A DNA stretch of 12,222 nucleotides from contig JBJKPP010000068.1 in the NCBI GenBank assembly GCA_046706145.1, positions 1 through 12,222 on the forward strand, read 5' to 3'. The notes below the pieces were generated by a model, which was not told the origin of the DNA, did not search any database, and worked only from the letters and a program-made list of their open reading frames with translations. Below are positions 1 to 6,419 of this stretch, one piece after another (the first letter of the stretch is position 1; each line of letters begins with the position of its first letter). Source of the DNA: JBJKPP01 sp046706145 (GTDB lineage Bacteria; Bacteroidota; Ignavibacteria; Ignavibacteriales; Ignavibacteriaceae). A program made the position numbers and the translations under genes.

Positions 1-1
1 C

Positions 2-61
2 TGGTTTCGCGCGTTCCCGGGCGGGCGTGATGGGCTAAAACCAGGTGAACTAATAAAATAA
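2..61 (+). CDS. Possible 3' end of an upstream gene (partial)
   Basis: Frame 2 is open from the window edge to a TAA at 59-61 and would encode a C-terminus ending GLKPGELIK. The stop lies just before an AAGGTAA-like ribosome site and the next gene, as expected for a gene end in an operon. Only 19 codons are visible and I do not recognise the product. The first 34 bases are much richer in G+C than the rest of the window. The other two frames close earlier (stops at 28-30 and 36-38), so the assignment rests on position alone. Confidence 0.3.
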   Translation, partial: WFRAFPGGRDGLKPGELIK

Positions 62-118
62 AAAAAGGTAAATTCAGTTGTCTTCTGAACAAAAATTATT
101 TCAAATAACTAAACAATT

Positions 119-124
119 AGGGGA
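119..124 (+). promoter_or_regulatory. Shine-Dalgarno site favouring the ATG at 129
   Basis: AGGGGA lies four bases before ATG 129. A competing site, AAGGTAA at 65-71, lies seven bases before TTG 78 in the same frame. The ATG is preferred because it puts the twin arginines at residues 14-15, the normal place in a Tat signal peptide; the TTG start would put them at 31-32. The TTG start remains possible. Confidence 0.5.
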
Positions 125-128
125 TATT

Positions 129-1577
129 ATGGAAAAGGAAGAAAAATCCGATAGAATTAATTTCACACGGCGTGATTTTATAAAGAAATCCAGTGCAACG
201 GTCGCCGGTTTATTCTTAGCGCCGTATCTTAAGCCTTCCGGTGTTTTCTTATATAACCATAAAAGTAATGTAACTTTTTTGACTACTGTAGCTATTACCA
301 ATACGGAAAACACACCTGCCGACAGCTACGTTTACGATGACGCCAACGGTGGTGTTATACAAAAAGTGCAATATCTCTTCGACCAACTCGGTGGAGTTTC
401 TGATTTGTTCAGCAAAGGTAAAAAAGTAGTAATAAAGATAAACTTAACCGGCGGTTCGGGAAATGCCTCTAACTCGAAGTTGAACGGTGTTCCGGTAACC
501 GAAGCGATGTGGAGTAATCCGGCGGTTGTAAGAGCAGTGGCACAATTAATTATAGATGCAGGAGTTTCCGCAAGCGATATCACAATAACAGACAGTTTGG
601 GAAGCGGGGATTCCTTTGACAATTCTGCTTTCCAAGGCTATGTGGATATTCGGAATTCTTTAGGCTGCAACCTGGTTGATTTGAGCAAAGGAACTTTTGT
701 TGATATTTCGACAGGGAGAAATTATTTTAATTTTTCATCATTAACCATGAATCAGATTTTAAGGGACGCCGATGTTTATGTTTCAATTCCTAAATTGAAG
801 CAGCATGCAGAAGCTGGGCTCACATGCTCTTTGAAGAATCAAGTCGGAACAGTTCCGCAAACTCTTTACGAAACGCAGCAAATTCAATATAGAAGGCAGG
901 CTATTCACAGTCCTACAAATGGCTCATCGGCTTCATATTTGCCTGAATCAGTTTGTGATTTGAATGCTGCGCGACCAGTCCACTTCGCAGTAGTAGATGG
1001 AATAAAAAACGCGAAAGGCGGCGAGGGTGTTTGGAATACTAATTTTGTTCCCTATGAAAGTCATGTTCTGTTTGCTGGCAAAGATCCGGTTGCAACCGAT
1101 AGTGTTGGAGCCTATCTAATGGGATTAGATTGTGAAGCGAAAAAACTTCAACTGCCAGGAGATAATGGCTATGGTGATATAGAATGTGATAACTATTTAG
1201 ACCTTTTGCATACTAAGGGTGTTGGTACAAATCAATTAAGTGAGATTAATATTGTAGGCGATGGTAAAAGTTTAATAACATCAATCCGGCAGGATACAGG
1301 TACACAAAAGCCTGTTAATTTCAAATTGTGTGCAAACTACCCGAACCCGTTTAATCCGTCAACGATGGTAGTTTTCTATCTACCGCGGAATGAATATGTA
1401 ACGCTGAAAATATATAACATCATAGGCAGGGAGATCGAAACTCTCATAGAAGGTGAAGTTCCTGCAGGTGAGCACCGTTTGCAATGGAGCGCTGAGGGTC
1501 TTGCCAGCGGAGTTTACTTATGTCGAATGCAGACTAAGGATTTTTCCGATACCATAAAGATGATTTATCAGAAGTAA
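129..1577 (+). CDS. DUF362 domain protein with Tat signal and T9SS sorting domain
   Basis: This is a 482-residue exported protein, or 499 residues if TTG 78 is the start. Near the N-terminus TRRDFIKK followed by a hydrophobic stretch (about residues 12-40) is a twin-arginine signal. The body (about 65-370) matches DUF362: KKVVIKINL, a segment ending ITDSLGSGD, then SIPKLKQHAEAG and SLKNQVG, and late HFAVVDGIKNAKGGEG and AGKDPVATDS. DUF362 proteins are often annotated as iron-sulfur or uncharacterised redox-linked proteins; no CxxCxxC ferredoxin motif is seen here, so its activity is unknown. From about residue 399 NYPNPFNPST opens a type A T9SS C-terminal sorting domain that runs through LASGVYLCRM to the end. 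Tat export followed by T9SS transfer to the cell surface is inferred. It precedes the sigma factor by 133 bases; no functional link is evident. Confidence 0.88.
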   Translation: MEKEEKSDRINFTRRDFIKKSSATVAGLFLAPYLKPSGVFLYNHKSNVTFLTTVAITNTENTPADSYVYDDANGGVIQKVQYLFDQLGGVSDLFSKGKKVVIKINLTGGSGNASNSKLNGVPVTEAMWSNPAVVRAVAQLIIDAGVSASDITITDSLGSGDSFDNSAFQGYVDIRNSLGCNLVDLSKGTFVDISTGRNYFNFSSLTMNQILRDADVYVSIPKLKQHAEAGLTCSLKNQVGTVPQTLYETQQIQYRRQAIHSPTNGSSASYLPESVCDLNAARPVHFAVVDGIKNAKGGEGVWNTNFVPYESHVLFAGKDPVATDSVGAYLMGLDCEAKKLQLPGDNGYGDIECDNYLDLLHTKGVGTNQLSEINIVGDGKSLITSIRQDTGTQKPVNFKLCANYPNPFNPSTMVVFYLPRNEYVTLKIYNIIGREIETLIEGEVPAGEHRLQWSAEGLASGVYLCRMQTKDFSDTIKMIYQK

Positions 1578-1710
1578 GCATTAATTTGATTTGTCATATT
1601 AGTTCAAGGCTATCACCTAAAATTGAATACTGTTAAAACAGCTTAATATTAGGCTTTTATATCTCATTAGCACAGGGGTTAATCCCAGCGTTAATTATAA
1701 AAGGTGAATA

Positions 1711-2256
1711 ATGGATTCGATTAAAAACGGATTAATTCATTCAGTTGGATTAGATGATAAAGCATCCTTAGAAAGGATATATAGACTATATTGGTCAAAA
1801 TTATATATTTACGCTTTCAATGTTTTACGCGAAAGAGAAGTATGCGAAGATATTGTTCAAAATATTTTTGTTGACTTATGGACAAAAAGACATGATGTTC
1901 AAATAACCGATCTAAAACCCTATTTATATCAATCGGTAAAACATCAAATTTTTAATCACTTCCGTAAGAGTAGATATAAAAAACAATTGTTAGAGAAATT
2001 TGACATGGTAAGTAAACAGTATAGAATTGATGAATTATATGAAAAAAAAGAATTGAAAGCTCATATAAAGAAGGCAATATCTAAATTACCTGAGCGGCGC
2101 AGAATAATTTTTCAAATGAGCAGGTACGATGGACTTTCAAACAAAGAGATTTCCGAAAATCTAAACATTTCATCGCAGACTGTTAAGAACCAAATTAGTG
2201 AATCCTTAAAATTTATTCGCAAGTCTTTGATGAATTTGTATCTGTTGTTTTTCTAA
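1711..2256 (+). CDS. ECF RNA polymerase sigma factor, FecI-like
   Basis: This 181-residue protein has the length and two-domain layout of the extracytoplasmic-function sigma-70 factors common in Bacteroidota. Region 2 is at about residues 18-85, with EDIVQNIFVDLW (about 46-57) as the core-binding and -10 recognition segment, followed by PYLYQSVKHQIFNHFRK. Region 4 is at about 120-175: AISKLPERRRIIFQMSR, then a helix-turn-helix in NKEISENLNISSQTVKNQIS. The protein ends in a hydrophobic LYLLFF. AAAGGTGA lies five bases before the ATG. Members of this family usually pair with a membrane FecR anti-sigma factor encoded just downstream. Here the next genes are the Asp-box remnant and its intact relative, and a FecR-like fragment appears only at 5121. 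The cognate promoters and regulon cannot be read from the window. Confidence 0.93.
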   Translation: MDSIKNGLIHSVGLDDKASLERIYRLYWSKLYIYAFNVLREREVCEDIVQNIFVDLWTKRHDVQITDLKPYLYQSVKHQIFNHFRKSRYKKQLLEKFDMVSKQYRIDELYEKKELKAHIKKAISKLPERRRIIFQMSRYDGLSNKEISENLNISSQTVKNQISESLKFIRKSLMNLYLLFF

Positions 2257-2327
2257 ACCGTTTACTTCCTCAGCCCATGATCTCATTATTCCTGTTTTAA
2301 TTGTTTATACTTGAATAAATTTAATAG

Positions 2328-2355
2328 AATATTTTAATAATATTATTTTTCTTTT
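2328..2355 (+). terminator. Weak AT-only hairpin with T-rich tail
   Basis: AATATT at 2328-2333 can pair with AATATT at 2339-2344 across a five-base loop, and ATTTTTCTTTT follows. It lies about 70 bases after the sigma factor stop. The stem has no G-C pairs, so it may be a chance feature of AT-rich intergenic DNA. The 199-base gap 2257-2455 shows nothing else clear. Confidence 0.2.
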
Positions 2356-2431
2356 AATTATATTACTTTAAAATATGTGATTGCTGAAAGCACTGATTAA
2401 ATATAGATATTTTGGCCATATTTGTTATGAG

Positions 2432-2712
2432 AAATTTGATGTATGGGTAATACTTATGAAACAAATTCAGCATTCCGTTTTGGTCATATTTTTGACTATT
2501 ATGAGCTTCACCTCGTTGTTGGACCAGTGGGTAAAAATCAACGGAACGTGCAGTAATAATGTTATGTGTCTTGCGGTAAGGGGCACGAAACTATTTGCAG
2601 GGACCTTTGGCAGGAACATTTTTCTTTCTACCAACAACAGCACTAGTTGGACTGTTGTCAACTACAGTGGGGTAGAGAAACTTTCACTTTTAAAATAGGC
2701 AGCTATTATGAG
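2432..2712 (+). repeat. Degenerate tandem copy of the Asp-box gene unit
   Basis: Both flanks match the unit at 2732-4937. On the 5' side, AAATTT....ATGGG, then ATG and a closely related signal-peptide coding region, align with the intact gene leader. On the 3' side, 2687-2712 matches 4912-4937 at 22 of 26 positions, spanning the last codons, the stop and the sequence beyond it. The simplest reading is a tandem duplication whose first copy later lost about 1.9 kb internally. Confidence 0.7.
2456..2698 (+). pseudogene. Truncated Asp-box protein, internally deleted relative of the next gene
   Basis: The 80-residue frame from ATG 2456 follows the next protein for about 70 residues: a signal-peptide-like MKQIQHSVLVIFL, a QW at the expected mature start, LFAGTFG, and one Asp-box (STNNSTSW). 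It then jumps to a C-terminus ending LSLLK that resembles the MILLK end of the next protein. The other Asp-boxes and nearly all of the T9SS sorting domain are missing. The Asp-box core has NNS in place of NNG, the signal-cleavage region reads SLLDQ rather than TSAQ, and the GGGAGG ribosome site of the intact copy is changed to GGGTA. These changes point to a non-functional remnant, although the frame is still open. An in-frame TTG at 2381 would add 25 residues with no counterpart in the intact gene, so it is not preferred. Confidence 0.72.
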
Positions 2713-2744
2713 TGGTTAATAAATGTTAATAAAATTTTTATCAT

Positions 2745-2750
2745 GGGAGG
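2745..2750 (+). promoter_or_regulatory. Shine-Dalgarno site fixing the start of the Asp-box gene
   Basis: GGGAGG lies seven bases before ATG 2758, whose product begins with a clean signal peptide. The frame is also open upstream to an ATG at 2647, inside the preceding remnant, but that would put 37 unrelated residues in front of the signal peptide. The start at 2758 is therefore chosen. Confidence 0.85.
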
Positions 2751-2757
2751 AATATTT

Positions 2758-4923
2758 ATGAAACTCATTCAACACATTATCTTAATCTCACTACTAACAA
2801 TCAGCTTTCTAACCCCAACGTCCGCACAATGGGAGCAAGTTGATGGATTTTACGGCGGTATGATTTTGTCTCTTGCAGTTAGTTCCAACGGGACGGGCGG
2901 AACTAATATATTTGCCGGCACCGGTTACGGGGGAGTCTTCTTATCAACCGACAATGGTACAAGCTGGACGCCTGTTAATTCGGGCTTGACGAATACCGAT
3001 GTTTACGCACTTGCCGCAGTCTCTAATGGGTCAGGAAATGCAACAATTTTTGCCGGTACCTGGCAAGGCGGCGTTTTTAGATCTACTGATAACGGTACAA
3101 ACTGGACAACGGTCGATTCAGGCTTAACGGACTTCGGGGTCGTAAGTCTTGCTGCCGGCCCTGACGGGAAAGGCGGTGCAATAATTTTTGCCGGCGGCTG
3201 GCAAGGCGGCGTTTTTAGATCTACCGATAACGGGACAAGCTGGACAAATGTAGATTCCGGGCTTACTCAATTCCCGGGTTCTTTTGTAACTGCTCTTTCT
3301 TTTGCATTTAGTGGAACTAAAATTTTTACTGCAACCGGTTTAGGCGTCTCCCTATCAACTAACAATGGATTAAGTTGGACGCAGGTCAACAACGGATTGA
3401 ATTTAAATGTCGGCGGAGGCGCCACTACCGGGATTAAGACGATTGCCGTAAGCGGTGCAAATCTATTTGCAGGGAATCAAAACGGTGTTTTTCTTTCGAC
3501 AAACAACGGCACTAGCTGGACTGCAGTCGATTCTGGTTTAACTGATCTTAATGTTAGACATCTTGCCGCCGTCGGTACAAATATATTTATCTCTACTAAC
3601 ACTGGTGCGTTCCTGTCAACCGATAACGGTACAAGCTGGGGTGATGTCAACACACCATTTTCATACTTAAATAATATTGTCAAAACCAAGAACAATTTAA
3701 TTGCTGCTACTTCCAATGGAGTCTTTTCTTCAACTGACAACGGTACCAACTGGACACCTGTAAATTCAGGTTTAATTTGCAGTGATATTATGACTTTTAC
3801 CTCTATTGGTACAAATCTCTTTGCAGGAACTTATGAGGGAGTCTTCAGATCAACGGACAACGGCGTAAGCTGGACGCAAGCTAATTCCGGTTTAGAAAAT
3901 ACTTATGTTTTTACTCTAGCTGCAAAAGGAACAAATCTCTTTGCAGGAACTGAGGGAAGCGGAGTCTTTCTATCAACAGACAACGGCACAAGCTGGAAAG
4001 CCGTTAGTTCCGGTTTAGGCAATACTTATGTTGATGCTATTACAATTATTGATTCAAATTTAATCGCCGGGACTGAAAACGGCGTTTATTTTTCGACAGA
4101 TAACGGCGTAAACTGGACTACAAGTAACGACCTAAACACTTATTTTATTTACACATTAGCCGTCAGCGGCGCAAATGTTTTCGCCGGAACCAATCACGGA
4201 GTTTTTCTATCGACTGACCACGGGAAAAACTGGGCAGCAATCAATAACGGAATGGAGAATGTCGATGTTGATGCCATAACGTTTATCGATACAAATCTCT
4301 TTGCAGGAACTTACGGAAGGGGTGTCTATAGATCAACCGACAATGGTTCAAGCTGGAAGGCGGTCAATTCCGGCTTAACCTATAATAAAATTCCCGGCTG
4401 GATGAACAACGATGTTCGAGCTTTCGCCGTCAGCGGCAAAAATCTCTTTGCAGGAACTTACGGCGGCGGAGTTTTTCTATCTACCAATAACGGGACAAGC
4501 TGGAAAGCAGTTAATAACGGTTTAGAACATAAAATTATTTATACTCTTTTCGTTGATGGTACAACTCTTTTTTCCGGGAATCACGGTGGCGGTATGTGGC
4601 GCAGACCCCTTTCCGATATGATCATTACATCGACGGAGGGTTTTTCAAAAAGCCTGCCGATGAATTTTAGTTTAAGTCAGAATTATCCTAATCCATTTAA
4701 TCCATCAACAGTTATCCGCTATCAGCTTTCAGCATTCAGCTTTGTTAAGCTAGATGTTTACAATGTCCTTGGAGAGAAAGTAGCTGAATTGGTGCACAAG
4801 AAACAACCGGCAGGAACATATAACGTAACTTTTAACGCAAGTAAATTAGCAAGCGGAATTTATTTTTACAGGCTGCAGGCGGGAAGTCTTGTAAGCACTA
4901 AGAAGATGATTCTTTTAAAATAA
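2758..4923 (+). CDS. Secreted Asp-box (BNR) beta-propeller protein with T9SS sorting domain
   Basis: The product has 721 residues. MKLIQHIILISLLTISFL with TSAQ before W is a Sec signal peptide (about residues 1-23). The body has 13 copies of an Asp-box hairpin of the form S-T-D/N-N-G-x-S/N-W, usually followed by xxVNSGL, spaced about 35-55 residues apart, with linkers of the kind NLFAGTxxGGVFLS. Such arrays fold as beta-propellers, as in sialidase-like BNR and YCF48-like proteins; 13 repeats would suit one large or two smaller propellers. No sialidase catalytic set (for example an arginine triad) is evident, so a binding or structural role is more likely than an enzymatic one. From about residue 640 NYPNPFNPST starts a T9SS type A sorting domain ending KKMILLK, so the protein is probably delivered to the cell surface. 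Adjacent DNA repeats suggest growth by internal duplication. Confidence 0.92.
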   Translation: MKLIQHIILISLLTISFLTPTSAQWEQVDGFYGGMILSLAVSSNGTGGTNIFAGTGYGGVFLSTDNGTSWTPVNSGLTNTDVYALAAVSNGSGNATIFAGTWQGGVFRSTDNGTNWTTVDSGLTDFGVVSLAAGPDGKGGAIIFAGGWQGGVFRSTDNGTSWTNVDSGLTQFPGSFVTALSFAFSGTKIFTATGLGVSLSTNNGLSWTQVNNGLNLNVGGGATTGIKTIAVSGANLFAGNQNGVFLSTNNGTSWTAVDSGLTDLNVRHLAAVGTNIFISTNTGAFLSTDNGTSWGDVNTPFSYLNNIVKTKNNLIAATSNGVFSSTDNGTNWTPVNSGLICSDIMTFTSIGTNLFAGTYEGVFRSTDNGVSWTQANSGLENTYVFTLAAKGTNLFAGTEGSGVFLSTDNGTSWKAVSSGLGNTYVDAITIIDSNLIAGTENGVYFSTDNGVNWTTSNDLNTYFIYTLAVSGANVFAGTNHGVFLSTDHGKNWAAINNGMENVDVDAITFIDTNLFAGTYGRGVYRSTDNGSSWKAVNSGLTYNKIPGWMNNDVRAFAVSGKNLFAGTYGGGVFLSTNNGTSWKAVNNGLEHKIIYTLFVDGTTLFSGNHGGGMWRRPLSDMIITSTEGFSKSLPMNFSLSQNYPNPFNPSTVIRYQLSAFSFVKLDVYNVLGEKVAELVHKKQPAGTYNVTFNASKLASGIYFYRLQAGSLVSTKKMILLK
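2941..4521 (+). repeat. Coding tandem array of 13 Asp-box units
   Basis: The Asp-box repeats are also partly conserved as DNA. The 26 bases at 3061-3086 (starting TGGCAAGGCGGCG) recur exactly at 3199-3224, 138 bases or 46 codons later. A 21-base tract starting ACAAATCTCTTTGCAGG occurs identically at 3811-3831, 3931-3951 and 4291-4311, and all but its first three bases recur near 4440. This points to recent unit duplication or gene conversion within the array. Confidence 0.85.
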
Positions 4924-4963
4924 ACGACTATTATGAGAAGCAAACAATAAAAGGATAAAGGTA

Positions 4964-4998
4964 AAAAGGTACAAAACTAAATACTTTTTGTACCTTTT
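4964..4998 (+). terminator. Strong hairpin after the Asp-box gene
   Basis: AAAAGGTACAAAA at 4964-4976 is the exact reverse complement of TTTTGTACCTTTT at 4986-4998, giving a 13-bp stem with a nine-base loop, 40 bases after the stop. The A and T runs within the arms could give a U-rich 3' side from either direction, so it may act as an intrinsic terminator. No separate T-tract follows. The rest of the gap to 5120 shows no further clear signal. Confidence 0.6.
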
Positions 4999-5120
4999 GG
5001 CTTACATCATTTAAAGGAATATTTAAAAAGTATCACGCCAGATAGTACCTTTCACTCATTCAGGTTACCTAATAAATACAAATAGATATTATTAATATTC
5101 TTAATTCTTAAGAGAAGTAT

Positions 5121-5357
5121 GTGGACATAAGAGAATTTTCGAATTTAATCGAAAAATATAAAAAGGGTGAATATTCACCTCATGAAAAGGAATTGCTGGA
5201 AAACTATCTGGAATCATTCCAAGATAATCCCGGTGAATGGAACGAAAATGAAATGGGGAATCAGAAAATTACAGAAAAGAAAATTTTTTCTGAGCTTATG
5301 AAACGGGTTAATAAGGAAAAAAATCTTAATATCAATAGCACAGTCTTTAAAGATTAA
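5121..5357 (+). CDS. FecR-like N-terminal (anti-sigma) fragment, 78 residues
   Basis: The frame starts at GTG 5121; an in-frame stop at 5109 excludes an earlier start. The ribosome site is poor: AAGAGAAG lies only three bases before the GTG. The sequence, with LIEKYKKGEYSPHEKELLEN early, then a single tryptophan in GEWNENE, then KKIFSELMKRVNKEKN, resembles the cytoplasmic N-terminal region of Bacteroidota FecR proteins, which binds the cognate ECF sigma factor. A normal FecR is about 300-400 residues, with a membrane helix and a periplasmic FecR domain. Here the frame ends before any hydrophobic segment, and no continuation is seen in the next 60 bases. It could be a soluble anti-sigma protein, a truncated FecR, or an unrelated small helical protein. 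The sigma gene at 1711 is its likely partner by family logic only. Confidence 0.5.
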   Translation: MDIREFSNLIEKYKKGEYSPHEKELLENYLESFQDNPGEWNENEMGNQKITEKKIFSELMKRVNKEKNLNINSTVFKD

Positions 5358-5421
5358 AATACTTTATAAAAAACAAGAACATAGTTAATTATTATAGCAA
5401 AAACATAATTTGAATTATTAA

Positions 5422-6344
5422 ATGAAAAACTTCGAGACCTATTCGCAGGTAATAAGTTTTTTATAATTTTTTTCACCAGTTATACTTTTGCTCAAAATCT
5501 AATTTATAGAGATGGGTAGGCTTATTTAATCTGGGCAGCAAGAAATTTCTATATAGCCAAGTTGAAAGAAAATATGCTTGAGCTTGACGGTGAACTTCAG
5601 ATTATACAAGGATTACCTGAAAAGGACTTTAGGAAGGTCCCTATATGTTTGAACGGAGAGGTACTTTTTATTTAACATATCCGCATGCTTTGGATACAAG
5701 GGAAAGACTTGAATATTCAACGAGTAATAATCCAATAGGCCAATTTAAAGTTACCGGCGTATTAATGGACGAAATTCCCGGCTGCTGGACAAACCAGTGT
5801 TCGGTAATTAAGTACAAAGGGCAGTGGTATTTGTTCTGTCATCATAATGATTTGTCTCCACATTTTGATAAAAACAGATCTGTCAGGATAGACAGTTTGT
5901 TTTTCAATGAAGATGCTACAATAAAAAAAGTTATTCCCACATTACGAGGTGTGGGTATAACAGAAGCTTCTCGAAAGATACAGATTGACAGGTACAGCAA
6001 AAAAGGCGATGAAGGTGCTTCGATAACTTTTCTCGATACTCTCGACACCTTCGGAGGATGGAATACAATTTCCCATGCACCAAATGCGTGCATACAATAG
6101 TATTAATTTCGGCAGAAATAAGCTAAAATTAGTTAGTGTGAAATGTTTATCAAAAACCGGAGATACTTTACAAATAAGGTTAGACAATGTTATTGGACCT
6201 ATAATTGCACTAGTAGAAATTTTCCAGGGTTCCGAATGGAAAACTGTTAAATCACCTTTGTTAAAATATCAACTAGGAATTCATAATCTGGTTGTACAAT
6301 CAGAAAATAATAATGTTGAAATAGATTGGGTAAGTTTCAAATAA
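5422..6344 (+). pseudogene. Decayed GH43 glycosidase with CBM6-like domain
   Basis: Pieces of a secreted GH43-CBM6 protein can be followed through several breaks. In the frame through 5448-5516 a signal-peptide-like FFIIFFTSYTFAQN is followed at once by IYRDG, so the N-terminal part of the propeller with the catalytic base is missing. A TAG at 5517-5519 sits where GH43 proteins often have Gln in DGQAYL. The same frame then gives AYLIWAARNFYIAKLKENML up to EKDF, and a frameshift at about 5628-5632 moves to the frame reading EGPYMFERRGTFYLTYP, where E is the presumed general acid. That frame runs through CWTNQCSVIKYKGQWYLF to 6100. A second frameshift at about 6087-6098 leads to YNSINFGRNKLKLVSVK and on to DWVSFK, a CBM6-like half ending at 6344. 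ATG 5422 is not in the signal-peptide frame. Short open pieces (5645-6100, 6075-6344) are unlikely to make working enzyme. The original substrate was probably an arabinose- or xylose-containing glycan. Confidence 0.82.
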
Positions 6345-6419
6345 CTCATGATACAACTAAGGTTATTAAGAGATAGGTTTATACGATTAATTATTAACTC
6401 ATTTTTTACGGAGAATTAA

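Noticed and set aside
1635..1646. Inverted repeat around CTGTTAAAACAG between the DUF362 and sigma genes
   Set aside because: The arms are five bases with a two-base loop; this is common by chance and has no supporting context.
3477..3749. 90-residue reverse-strand open frame
   Set aside because: It lies wholly inside the Asp-box gene and arises from the repeat codons read backwards; no start signal or family match is seen.
2941..4521. CRISPR-like regular repetition
   Set aside because: The repeats are coding, vary in sequence and spacing, and translate to Asp-box motifs; there are no fixed direct repeats with unique spacers.
2758..4923. Sialidase assignment based on Asp-boxes
   Set aside because: Asp-boxes alone are structural; no arginine triad or other sialidase catalytic set could be identified.
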